This document shows positions 23,806-34,689 of a DNA stretch of 64,000 bases, in pieces (within the stretch, counting starts at the first letter, position 1; the number at the start of each line of letters is the position of its first letter). The DNA comes from Cycas panzhihuaensis (Eukaryota > Cycadophyta): positions 87,985,741 to 88,049,740 of the forward strand of contig CM041465.1 of the NCBI GenBank assembly GCA_023213395.1, written 5' to 3'. Under the pieces are notes generated by a model that made no database searches, was not told the origin of the DNA, and was given only the letters and a program-made list of their open reading frames with translations. Position numbers and translations under genes: made by a program.

Positions 23806-25496
23806 CTACTCAATGTATGGTTTTAGTCTGCTATCGTTTACCCGAGTTGGTAGCAGTGGTCCATCGATTTCCCGTAGTTGCACCGATCCATTCTCGAAGA
23901 CTTTTTCTGCGATGTATGGTCCCAACCACCGCATCTTGAGTTTGCCAGGTTGCATTTTGAATTTGCTGTCATAAAGCAGCACTTGATCACCTTCTTTGAA
24001 CTGAGGTTTTCGTAAATGGCGGTTGTGCCATGCTTTTTGCCATTGCTTCTCCACATTTTGCAACCAATTTTCCATATGTCGCTTCTCTTCTAATTGCACT
24101 AAGTCTTCCAATTACTATCGTAAGAACTGGAAGTCATCTAATCGACATTGTATAGCAACTCATAGACTTGGTATCTTGAATTCCATTGGAAGAATGGCTT
24201 CTGTGCTATACACAAGCTGGAATAGAGTTTGTCTAGTTGATCTTTTATATGTTGTTCGGAACGTCCATAGCACGGATGGCAATTTCTCGGCCAATCAAAT
24301 CTGCTGACGTCGCATATCTTCCTCAAGCAATTCTCGATTATCTTATTCAAACTTTTCGCTTGGCCATTTGCTCTCAGATAATAGGGAGTAGATTTTTTAT
24401 GGCTTATCATGAATGCTGATGTCAGTGTCTCTATAGTTTGATTCAGAAAGTGGGCACCTTGGTCGCTTACAACCTCCAAGGGGCATCCAAATCGTGTAAT
24501 CACTACCTCGTACAAAAATTGAGCTGTATTTTCTGCATCGGCTTTCCGTAATGGTCGCACTTCTACCCACTTCATCATATAGTCAGTTGCCACCAAAATG
24601 TATCGGGCTTTTGATCGTCAAACAACTAGTTTAATTGGCCCCACGAAGTCAAGTCCCCACTTCTCAAATGGTGCTAAATGTAAAATGGGATGTAGGGGTT
24701 AGAAATCCTATCGATTAGGTTTCCGCACTCGTTGGAAATAGTTGCAAGCTTGAATCCACTTCTTGACATCCTCAAACATGGATGGCCACCAGAATCCAGA
24801 CATCAAAATTTTTCGCCATGTGGCTAATTTCCCCATGTGTCCACCTGCTACTCCTTCGTGTGCCTGCGACATGATTTGGTTGATCTCGTTTGGTCGAACA
24901 CAACGTTGTAATACTTCATCTGGCCCCAATTTGTATAATTCCCCATTGATTAGCTGATATGGCTCTGCTTTTCTGATAAAATTCCTTTTTCCCATGCGAT
25001 CTAATTCTGCTGATACTTCTCTAGTTGCTAAGTATTATGATATTCCCTCATACCAGTCAGTTGGGACCGCTTCCATACTAAATAGAGCTATGTCTAGAAA
25101 GTCGTATGGCACAATGATCTTGAAAGAAAATTCTTGGAACAACATTAACCACCTGCTGATTTGTCCCCGCATGATTGGTTTATTCACCAAATACATCAAT
25201 GCTTAGTGATCGACGAAGAACAAAAATAGATTTGACAATAGATAGTGTCAAAATTTTTGCAATGCATATACCATGCTTAGTGCTTCCCTCTCTGTCGTCG
25301 TGTAATTCTACTTGGCTTTTGTAAGTTTCTGACTGGTGAAGTAGATCGGGTGATCTGTCTTGTTGTCACTGGGTTGTGCTAATACGCATCCAATAGCGTA
25401 TTGTGACGCATCCACATGTACATGGAAGGTTTTCTTCCAATCGGGAAATCGCAGTATAGGTACTGCTATGATAGCTTGTTTTAGTGCTTCAAATGC
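23806..25496 (-). pseudogene. gypsy pol: RNase H and integrase
   Basis: RNase H is seen at 25430-25100 (VDASQYAIGCVLAQ, then a TTTEREALSMVYAL helix, and VDH). The integrase zinc-binding domain follows (24995-24708): HEGVAGGHMG with the last motif reading CNYF, where the second Cys is Phe. In the catalytic core (24596-24138) the ATDY and VVSDQG aspartates are present, but the Glu of the GQxE motif is Lys (24354-24356), so the enzyme would be inactive. The C-terminal piece (24111-23806) is in another frame and ends with a GPY/F-type module (FKEGDQVLLYDS, WLGPYIAEKV). All pieces down to 24138 share one frame; one frameshift precedes the C-terminus. Confidence 0.85.
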
Positions 25497-26440
25497 TTAC
25501 TGCTGTTCCTTCATCCATACCCATTCAATGTTCTTTTTCAATAATTCCTCTAGGGGTCCTGATATGTATGCATATCCCTTGATGAACTTTCTATAGTATC
25601 CTATCAACCCCAAAAAACCTTTCAGTTGTTTCCTCGTAAGTGGCATAGGAAAGTGCAGAATTACGGATACCTTGGCTGGATCTGTTAGCAATCTTTCCTT
25701 GCTGACTATGTGCCCCAATAGGTTTCCGAAGGGTACCAGGAAGGTACATTTTTTTGGATTTAGGCACAACTTATTTTCACGGCATGTCTGTAACATTTCC
25801 CTCAAGTTCTCCATGTGATCCTTCATTAATCCATACAATGTCCAATTGTCTAGGAATACTGCAACTTTTTCTCCAATAAATTTCTGAAATATGTTGATTA
25901 CAATTCGTTGAAATGTAGTCGGTGCATTCGTAAGACCGAATGGCATCACTTGATATGCATATGTTCTCCATTATGTCACAAATGTGGTTTTTGCTTGATC
26001 CTCTAGAGCAATCTGTACTTGATTGTACTCGCTGAATGCATCGGTGAAGGAGTATATTTCATTCCCTCCAACTACTTCTAGAATATCCTCTATAAAGGGT
26101 AACAGGAATGGATCCTTCTTTGTTACCTTATTTAGTTGTCTGTAATCCATACAGACATGGATTTTCCCATTCTTCTTGGGAACTACCACTACAGGGCTCA
26201 CCCAGTCACTGTAGTCAATTTTGTAAATATATCTTGCCTCTAACATTTTATCTAGTTCAGCTTTCACTTTTTCCTTATATTTCGGGTTCATCCGGTATGG
26301 CCTCTATTTTACCAGTTTCGCATCTTCCACTAAATCGATATGATACATTCCTATTTCTAGAGGAATGCCTTTTAGGTCCTTGTACGACCATGCAAATACG
26401 TCGCGGAATTCTTCAAACAACTACTGGGCTTCCGCTACTG
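25497..26440 (-). pseudogene. gypsy pol: reverse transcriptase
   Basis: Opens with FRDVFAWSYKDLKGIP, then WVSPVVVVPKKNGKIHVC, YRQLNKVTKKDPF and MPFGLTNAPTTFQR, all standard gypsy RT blocks. The catalytic motif reads FLDN in place of the usual F/YxDD; the Asn codon is at 25845-25847 and one G-to-A change from Asp explains it. Pieces 26291-25971 and 25949-25497 are in frame with the capsid-like domain upstream and the integrase downstream, split by a TAA codon. Confidence 0.88.
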
Positions 26441-27293
26441 TCTGATGATCCCAATAATTTCCAATTCGTATGAGTTTGGGATTGTCCTGGCTGCCAATAT
26501 TAATCTCAGTAGTTTTCAACTTAGTTACTCCCACATCTTCTGTATTTCTAGTTTTGTATCCTAGAGTATCCTCTAACTTTCTTTCTCCAATATTGAGTTC
26601 TGTGAATTCTGCAGGGTAATTCATAATTTCTTCTTCTTCACTACGTACTGATTCTACCTCTTCTTGATTTGTCAATTCTTGTTCTAGTTTTATACTCATT
26701 AATCTAATATGCTTTAGGATTTTATCTATTTCCTTATTTTCTGAGGTATGCCTAAAGGTTTTTATAAAGGATTTTTTTAAGTTTCCCTAAGTCACATCTA
26801 CATTCTGTTCCTTTCCGAGGAACCAGTCCTTGGCTACTCTTCGCAGGGTATGATAGAAGTAATTAGACCAATTTTGTTTGGGTATACTTAAAGATATCCA
26901 TTTTTGTTTAAACTTTTGTATATGCTCCCTAGGGTTTTGACCTACATAAAATAATGGGGTGTCTAATTGTGTTAGATGATCAAATCGAATTCGAAACATT
27001 GTTTGTAACTCTTTCCAATTTTTAAGAATGGCTTGGTGGACTAGGTACCAATACCAAGCTTTTCCCCGTAAGGTCAATACTAAGTCTTGTTGCCATTGGG
27101 TTTTATCCCAATTCCCATGTTCTATCCAATATTCAACACAATGAGTTAGGTGGGTAGTCCCATACAACTGCTCTCCATAGAATGGCTTAACATACTTCCC
27201 AATGTAAATTTCATGATTTATTTCTTCTGGGATGATAACTCTACTATCTAGACTAGAGTCTCTAGAAGTACTTACCAGTGATTCTCCTTCCAT
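26421..27293 (-). pseudogene. Second capsid (gag)-like domain between PR and RT, plus acidic linker
   Basis: The 168-codon piece 27293-26787 has a retrotransposon-gag pattern: QQDLVLTLRGKAWYWYL, then NWKELQTMFRIRFDHL, and HIQKFKQKWISL. It differs clearly from the regular gag of this element (28819-29982), which has its own copy (FTCTMRGVPLAWYKEI, SWAKIKKSFEERFQKF). The acidic linker 26699-26421 joins it to RT. All pieces are in the pol frame, so the domain appears to be part of the pol polyprotein. It could be a capsid duplication, a capture from another element, or an old insertion that happens to be in frame. No zinc knuckle follows it. Confidence 0.6.
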
Positions 27294-27556
27294 TTCCCTA
27301 GTTTTGGCATCAATCGTTGGAAGGGATCAGTTACTGGGTGGGTATACTTCTAAGGAGGAGGAGGAAGGAATATTACTTTCTTCCTTGGGTTGTACTAAGG
27401 GGAGGGTAAGGAATCTACCTCAAGACCCATGCCTGATATAGAAGGGATGTCGGGGTTACTATTAGCTACTACAAAACTATAAAAAATATTAGGTAAACTA
27501 GGGGGTTGTTGGTCTAGTTTGCTATTATTTCTTAAACTATCATTAGTCATTATATA

Positions 27557-28330
27557 CTAAAAAGAATCTAAATTATCATCAATGTCTTTAGTTACACATT
27601 TGGATAATAAATTACATCTATGAGAAGAGGAGTTTACTTCATATGCATCCTGCAGCCAATAATCCACGAATCTCATTCCATGTTTGTCGTCCGAAGAGTT
27701 GTATATTTCCCCAAAATATGTCAGTTCTTCTTTCTGATAATTGGTCGATGTTGTGGGCTCTTCCGCAGTATGATAGAGGTTTTCTTCCCCGAGGGAAGAG
27801 AATGTTGTTTCGCTCGTGACAGTCGTGCTGGATCCCTCGTCTGGTATCATTTCGATGGAATTCCTTCCCAGCATCGGTAATACTACTTTGTTCCCATTAT
27901 CCGATAAGGTGAAGGTCACATTTTTCCAATTTTGGAGGCATTGCGTCTTGTATAGCCATGGCCTCCCCAAGAGTGTTGGATAGGGCATTGCCCCTTTTCT
28001 ATTTCTACGATTGTGAAATCAATCTTTACCACAATCCCTGCCACATCCACCTTGATGTTAGCTAATCTTCCCATGGGTCGTACTTATAATTCGTTGGCCA
28101 ATTTCAATAAATATGTTGCCACTTCCAACTTCGGGCTTCCCAGTTTCCGCCATGTCGAAGCTGGTAATACGTTTACCGCTGCACCTCCATCAATAATTAC
28201 TTTTGGGAATGTTTCTCCCAGTACCATCATTGTTACCATTGGATCGATATCGAATGATGGCATTATTTGCTTTAAAATCTTTGTAATTCCGCGTTGTAGT
28301 ACTCCTCCTTTAATCTAATCAATGACTTGG
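27557..28330 (-). pseudogene. gypsy protease
   Basis: Aspartic protease with active-site motif IDGGAAVNVLP (Asp codon 28191-28189), in the gag frame; the flap region follows, then MPYPTLLGRPWLYK in another frame (27988), so one frameshift lies near 28000. In plant gypsy elements the active site is often DGG or DNG instead of DTG, so this motif is not a defect. The protease would cut the gag-pol polyprotein. Confidence 0.82.
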
Positions 28331-28589
28331 CATAGGGGGATGGTCAATTGCAACTGTTTGATCAAATTCTCCATCAATAACAGCATTCTCAGAATGTCTT
28401 CCACTCATAATCCTTTAAATAGTTCCTCAATTTGCACCATCTGAGGCTACACTTTTGGCTCTTCTGGTATATTCTCTTTTTCTTTATACTTATTTTTTCG
28501 TACGTATACGTACTTGGTTTCTAGTTTTCCCATCGGTAATGTATTTTCTTCTCGGGCTAAGTCATCCAATACTTGTTTTTCTTTTTTAA

Positions 28590-30462
28590 ACCAATCCATT
28601 TCTGTTGGTAGATCTGGATATCCTTCGTTCTGTTTCTCCTTCTGTTTATTCTAGAGTTTTACATTTTTAGCTTCTGGTATAATCATCATTAAGTTGGTAG
28701 CTTTGGCGTTCCCTTTACAATCCTCTGTCTTATGGTCACTTAGGCCGCAGTTGTTACATACAAACGGTTTCTGTTCGTATTCCTATTTAGTTGGGCATTT
28801 TGACTTCTAGTGCCTAAATTACAAACAGATGAGGCATTTACCCATTAGTGGTTTCTTTCTTAAGGGATCTTGTGTGCCCCACGTTGTATAAACATTTCGA
28901 GGTGGGTTGTCTCCCCTTCCCCTACCTCGTCCTCTGTAGGCTTTCCTTTTAGGATTGTAGAAGCAATCCTTAGTCATATGCGTATCTACATCCCATATGT
29001 GGTACCATTTGTCCTGTTGGTGCAACGCACTATTTTTTAGATTCAGTTCGCATTCTTTAGTTGTATGTGAATTCTCTTCAAAGATATGGCACCATTTGGT
29101 TATCCTCCTGGCATGGTCTTTCTTTTTCATCATTTCTTCTTCTTCTCTGTTATTTCTGGTTTTTAGCCTGGCCACTTCCTTTCTTAAGGCTTCCAATTCT
29201 GATTCCTCTTCTACTATCCCCACCTGGTAAAAGGGTCTGTTATACTGATTTTGCTTGAGTTCCCTAATTTCTTCTTGCAATCTTAATAATAGGGAGTCAT
29301 GTCCTCCTACCTGTGCATCCATCTCCATTTCAAAATCTAATGCTAGACCTTGGGCATTTTTAAACGATTTCAATGGATGGGCATGCATCATGGCTCTCAA
29401 TTTCTCATTCAATCCTCTCACAAAATAGTTTTCCATGTTGTGGTCAATTATCATTTTGTTAATCATACTGGTCGCAATAATTTTCATTCTGCTGATATAG
29501 GTTAGCACTGATTCTCCTAGCCTTTGTTTAATTTCCCTCAAGGCGAATTCCACTGCTTCATTACTACGGAACTTCTGAAATCTTTCTTCGAAGGATTTCT
29601 TGATCTTTGCCCATGACTCATTCTTGTTTATTTCTTTGTACCATGCCAATGGTACTCCTCTCATTGTACAGGTGAATCTAGCTTTGATCTCATCTTCGTC
29701 TGTAATCTTTTTTACATCAATCAGATTTTGAAAGAGATATATATGTTCTGCTACATCTGAAGTGTCATTAAAAATCAACTTTCCAAAGTCTCTATAATCA
29801 TCCATTTTGGGGGATTGCAACGGTGCCCCACCTAGTGGTGATTCTTCCCTTCTCCCCTCCTTCGGGGATGTACTTGGAGTGCCTACTGCTATATTATCCT
29901 TCCCAAATAATAGATTCTTAAATGGAGTTTTGATATGTATAGGTTCCACTACACCTAGCACTTGTATAGTTAACGGTATCACTGTAATATATGATTGATC
30001 AGATCCCTTTTCTGATGAATCTTCAAAAATCTATCTTCTAAGCTTATTTTCCCAATATGCCGAGGGACCTTCCTCTGCCTTCTTCTCGCTATCACTTAGA
30101 TCCTTCGAACTGTCCTCCACAGGTATACTTCCCTCTTTTAAGGTTTCTTGATGCTTTTCATCCACCTTTGGTTTTCCTTCAAATTCTAGGCTAAACAAAT
30201 CATCTTTGATTGGGGTTGGTGTTAATACCATACGTTCGCCATTAGTTCCCTCTTCTTGTTCTTGAGGTGTCTAGGCTCCACTTGCCTCAGATCCTTCAAC
30301 GGACTGTCCCTTAGTCTCATTGTTCTGTGAACTTAATCTCCTCGCCCTTCTCAATTTTGATTCCTTCGACCATCTTAACGCCCTTTGTCTACTGGTTTCC
30401 TTCCCTTTAGGTGAAGTATCCTTTTGTGGCTCTTCTGGCCTTGAAGGCCTCTTAGGTGGCAT
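28590..30462 (-). pseudogene. gypsy gag with four zinc knuckles
   Basis: One frame runs from Met at 30462 through 28819 and on to about 28590, interrupted by a few stops (such as GCC-TAG near 30270). The N-terminus is basic, then acidic; the capsid domain sits at about 29820-29350. The C-terminal part has four CCHC-type knuckles in a row: two degraded (CHIF...H...C; YHIW...H...C, with Cys replaced by Phe, Tyr and Trp) at about 29085-28970, and two intact in spacing (CLIC...H...C, with stops; CNNC...H...C) near 28840-28710. Gag packages the element RNA. Confidence 0.82.
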
Positions 30463-30599
30463 TGGAAGGTCCCCTGGCGCGGTGGCTTAGTTCTGACCGC
30501 CATCACGACGGCAGCCAGGGTCCTCTGCCCTTTACACATTCCTTTCCTTGAAACTCCTGGGCCCTGTCCCTCTTCAATGGATGTAGGCAATGGAACTAA
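30463..30599 (-). other. Leader between 5' LTR and gag
   Basis: About 140 bases. The sequence next to the LTR (TTAGTTCCATTGCC on the minus strand) should be the PBS, but I cannot match it to a tRNA. Confidence 0.4.
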
Positions 30600-31427
30600 T
30601 GTTGACTGATGTTTATTCCCACTACACTTGTAGGAAAAGTGCACTTGTCAAGGTTTCACAGGCTATAGTCTAGTTAGGATACTGTCAACATGGTTATTCA
30701 CATACATTCCACATATTATTCACAGAATTATATCACAATGGTACACAACAGCACAGAAATCAACACATATTCAACACTTCATCCTTATAAACATAGAGAA
30801 TACACAACTTTCCATGTAACTCTTCTTTTCATTAAGTAATAAGTTTAATTACATAGAGGGCTGGAATGCATTCCTATGCATTCTAGCAGTATACACTCTT
30901 TCTGTTACATGCGTACTCAGATGGTACTTATCACTGAACACTGCTTCAATTGGCTATCATGCGTGCTAGCATCTGTAACATTGCGTACCCTTGATATTCA
31001 GCTCTCACCCTAATCGAATGGTCCATGTGTACCTCCTTAAGTATGCTTCTTCGTACCTTTTGGCTGAAGGGTTATGATCGTCATAACTGCATTCTTCACC
31101 ATACATACCCTTTCCTTAATCATTAGTTATGCAGTTTAACTAATGTCTTCATTGGGTCCAGATGCGTGCATCGCACGCTGACGACTTCCTGTGCTTCCAC
31201 CGGTCCCGTACTATCGTGCGTACTACCTCCGTTTAGTTCTATTCGCCATCGGTACTTATCTCGTGGTACGTGCACTGCCTGCACGCACCTATCATATGTA
31301 CCTAGAATGCTAATTTCTTCATTGTTTACTGCGTGCATTCTCCGCATCGGTCCGTACCTGCACATCTTAGGTTACCCAATCTACCTCTGGTCTTCTCATA
31401 GCCATATGATCAATTTATGCTCCAACA
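30600..31427 (-). repeat. 5' LTR of the minus-strand gypsy element
   Basis: Matches 20895-21731 end to end. Its outer edge CCAACA is followed by the TSD TCATT. Confidence 0.85.
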
Positions 31428-31432
31428 TCATT

Positions 31433-31661
31433 TTCTTCAACCTCCAAATGGGCACCTAGAATTTCAAAGTTTATATTCTACAATGGTAGAATTTACATGG
31501 AGATTTATTGATTGCCTTTTTAGAGTAATAATTTATCAATCCTATTTTACTTAGTTACTAAATCTTTCAACCTTGTACATAGTAGTCTAGGCATTTCTAT
31601 TTTCATAGTTTTGCATTATATTAATCCACAGGAGGTGAAAAAATGCAAGTAGGCTAGATGT
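31433..31661 (+). other. 3' end of internal region 2 of the TR-GAG-like array, with PPT
   Basis: Continues from 20894 after removal of the gypsy element, colinear with 16924-17164. The PPT stretch is at about 31630-31655. Confidence 0.7.
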
Positions 31662-33300
31662 TATTACCACTTTTGGCCCTTGCTCAAAAGTATATTATAA
31701 ATAAAAAATCCATAACCATAGAATAAATGAAGCTAAGGAAGGAAGATATATTATAGAGTAGTCCATTGAAGACATATTTAATGCTAGACTTATGCCTCAA
31801 GAGAGTCCACACAGTGCTATTGGTGAAGTAAAGCTTATTTAGTAAGCTTACAAAAGGGGAAACAAATAGAAAACGATCATTTATAAGAATGTAACAAAGA
31901 ATAACGAAGGTAATATAATACATGCTTGCATTTTTTAGATGTGTAAATAAGTAAACCCATTTGAACCTACACTTCCAAAATTGTGGGGAACTATAAAGAG
32001 GCACTTTTTGGGATTTGATAAATGAGTGAATCTAACATAAATATTCAACTTTGAATGTATGAAATATGCAAAAGGGGTACTACCATCATGAATCAATGAA
32101 TGACAATTGGTACCCACTTTGCAAGCCTTGCACGTACGACTGACTAATATAAAATATTGTTTTCCAACCATTTTAACATGACAAAAAGTAGGAAACAAAG
32201 AAGGTGATGTAAATCTTGAGGAATGAATATATTTTTGTATAGACCACACCATCAAATTCATGATTAGATTGGGTGTGATGAAAAGATAACTAACTCTAGC
32301 AGTTGCTAGATCAGGTCTAAGATTTTTTTAGAAGTTTCCTATAGATATTAGGCACGGAAAAATAGATATTATTTAAGTGGTACAAGTGGTGATCTTTCTT
32401 AATTATAGTGGTCATTTTCATATAACCTGTTAGCTTGTAGTTGAGGTCCTCATTGGCCTATCTCAATTATTACACATCAAATACTATAAATAGTAGGAAA
32501 TGTAATTGAAGAAGGATCTTTGGGGGACTTTGAGAGATTTTGGAAAAGGGACTTTAAGCATGTGACTTTGGGAGGGTTTCTTAAGGGAATCTTAGCCTAT
32601 AATATAATTGTTGGTCTACCCATGTTGTATTATAAATTAAATCCTTAGTTTATTCCTCTTTTAGTATTTCTTCTTTCATGGCAAATTATTGTATTTTTGG
32701 ATAAATTTTAGAACAAAGGTGTGAATTTTTCATGAGGTTTTATGTAAATTATCATTGAGCGCATTATACGAGCTTCAGTGTTATTTGTTACAAAATCTCT
32801 ATATTTTAATGATATTAAAATAATTCTTGCTTGGTTTTGGCTAGTGGATTTTTTTCCATTATCAAGGCATTTTGTTATGTATTTTGTAGGATATTAGAGT
32901 TGCTTAGCCTAGCTAGTATTTAGAGCTCATAGATTTTTGAAGATTGAATTTGTGTGAATTAACTTAACTATGCTAGTATTCCACGAATATTATTCTTTTT
33001 ATGGGTTATAAAAACCTAAAAATATAGTCATTAGTTATCATCTTTATCATCCTATTCCTATTCTTGTTTTCCTTTATATCCCTTTTTCTTCTTAATTCAA
33101 AAAATGTTTACTTAAAACTTAGTTGTAGCTAATTTTGCATTGTATATATATATTCATTAATGAATCTTACAAGCTAGGATGTGCTATAGAGTGGAATATT
33201 TTATAGTTGGCTCTTATTATTTGTGTTGTGTTCATTTAAATAGTCTACAAACTAATAGATTTCTAGATAAACATTTTGTAGAGACATAAAGAGTCAGGTT
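31662..33300 (+). repeat. LTR 3 of the TR-GAG-like array
   Basis: Aligned with LTR 1 and LTR 2; the leading TG has become TA. Homology ends near 33300, and no PBS or gag follows, so this is the outer 3' LTR. The end is approximate. Confidence 0.7.
32484..32493 (+). promoter_or_regulatory. TATA box of LTR 3
   Basis: CTATAAATAG, aligned with the other two LTRs. Confidence 0.5.
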
Positions 33301-34680
33301 AATAGGGTTTGAAATATCTAGTTCTATAAAATTGAAGGATGAGATATTGAGAATCAACCATTGAAGAGTGTTGGTTAGATTGCTTGATGGTAGGCAGGCT
33401 CAAAATTAATTTGCCTTAGTTATTATAATAATTGGAAATGTATAAGAAAGAAACATTGACCCTCATCAACAATTGATTGAGTGGTTAGATACATTCAAGC
33501 CTCAATGTATAAAACATGAAGATAAAGAGGACATAAAGAAAAAATATTGAAAATTTGCTTAAATCCCACTAATATTATTTTGTTTTAGTTCTTTATTTGT
33601 TTTGATTATCTTCCCTCTTTCCCATTCATTCATTTATTATAGTATAATGGTCTATGACCCCTCTTAAGTTTGCATTGTATAAAGGTAAACCCACGTGACA
33701 AGGGAAGAAGCCCAACATTAATGAAGGTGATAAACAAACTAAAGTTATAATGTTATTATTTATTAGGCCCTCATTAAGGATTATTTTGTAGTTTATTGCC
33801 ATATAGCTTTACTCCCATTTCCATTGTAAACTCGTTATCCTTGGATATTTGAATGTAATGCAAGTTCATTTAGCATTTCTAATACAACTTGTAAAACATT
33901 TTGATATTTAATATGTATATTTATTCATAAATTTTCACTACTTTAAGGGTATTATTAGCGAATGAATGTATCTCAACCTTGAGAAGTGTATGTTTAACAA
34001 GGTACTTGCCAATAGTCTTTATTTTTCTTATTTTATAGCAACTATTATACTATTGCTTTTTCATTAATACAAAAAATTAGTTTATCTAGTTATTGAATCA
34101 AAGGAAAGAATATGTTTGTGCATTAGTTTTCTCTTTATAGCTAGATTTAATATATTAAGTTGTATTTCAAATTATTTAGCTCAACTAGTAGATCTAAATG
34201 TTGGTTAATGTTATGGTCTAAATTTTGATACTCTTCATCTTGTTTGTTTATTCTTCCTCTAGGTGTTAAAGTGGTGGGATTAGGTGATTCAGCTCTACTA
34301 GTCTGCTAAAATATTAGTTCGTTATTCTTTCTCATCCATGCTTTCTTTCTATCTATCATGCCCTTAGGTTTTCAAGCATATCACATTGGTGTTATAATAA
34401 TATCAACCACGTCATCTAAAGGGAGTAACCCCCACTTAAGTGAAGGGTCTTTTTGACCCCTTAATATTGATCTTTGTCGTTGAGCTAGACTTAAATAGTA
34501 GTAGACCATTCACTCATTTTCAAAACACTTTTGGATAGGACAGAGACATAGTAATAAGTCTTATAACCCCTTACTATTGACCCTTGTCCTTGAGGTAAAT
34601 TTAAAAATTTGCAAACTAATTATTCCATACTTAGGGCATTTTTGGATAGCATAAGGACCACAAGTAACAAGTGGTTAATT
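33301..34680. other. Decayed DNA, no recognisable gene
   Basis: AT-rich. A protein-like run near 33470-33550 (LIEWLDTFKPQC) is too short to name. A roughly 112-bp direct tandem duplication is visible at about 34454-34670. Nothing else stands out. Confidence 0.45.
34454..34670. repeat. Diverged tandem duplication, about 112 bp
   Basis: GACCCCTTAATATTGATC (34454) and AACCCCTTACTATTGACC (34566) begin two similar units; both later contain TTTTTGGATAG or a close form. Confidence 0.5.
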
Positions 34681-34689
34681 TAGTTCCTA

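Larger units (their letters stand above)
20895..31427 (-). mobile_element. Ty3/gypsy element, minus strand, with 3' extra ORF
   Basis: A 10.5-kb element bounded by 837- and 828-bp LTRs and an exact 5-bp TSD, TCATT (20890-20894, 31428-31432). On the minus strand the order is gag (30462-28590), protease (28330-27557), a second capsid-like domain (27293-26740), RT (26440-25497), RNase H and integrase (25496-23806), GTAC-rich tandem repeats, an extra ORF (22970-21850), then the 3' LTR. PR before RT before INT places it in Ty3/gypsy; I cannot assign the lineage. It is dead: several stops, an altered RT motif and an altered integrase Glu. It sits in internal region 2 of the TR-GAG-like array. Confidence 0.85.
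3355..33300 (+). mobile_element. Tandem TR-GAG-like LTR array (LTR-int-LTR-int-LTR)
   Basis: Three related LTRs (3355-4970, 17165-18910, 31662-33300) enclose two related internal regions. After subtracting nested insertions the internals are about 2.2 kb each (4971-6889 plus 16924-17164; 18911-20894 plus 31433-31661). Both hold a PBS-like site, a gag-like pseudogene, a short pol-like remnant and the same PPT region; RT, RNase H and integrase core are missing. Gag-only LTR elements of this kind are called TR-GAG elements in plants. Sharing of the middle LTR is the classic product of unequal recombination between LTRs. The copies differ at many positions, so the array is old. The right end is approximate, placed where the third LTR stops matching the other two. 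Confidence 0.75.

Noticed and set aside
24023-24307. Plus-strand ORFs opposite integrase and RT (also 25360-25596, 26108-26473)
   Set aside because: Shadows of the minus-strand pol frame.
33323-33327. TCTAT as a TSD partner of 3350-3354 for the whole TR-GAG-like array
   Set aside because: Would need LTR 3 to extend about 22 bases past where homology stops; a 5-base match in AT-rich DNA is easily chance.
33301-34680. LTR 3 as the 5' LTR of the gypsy pol at 34690-36790
   Set aside because: No PBS or gag follows LTR 3, and the sequence after 33300 does not match the other internal regions.
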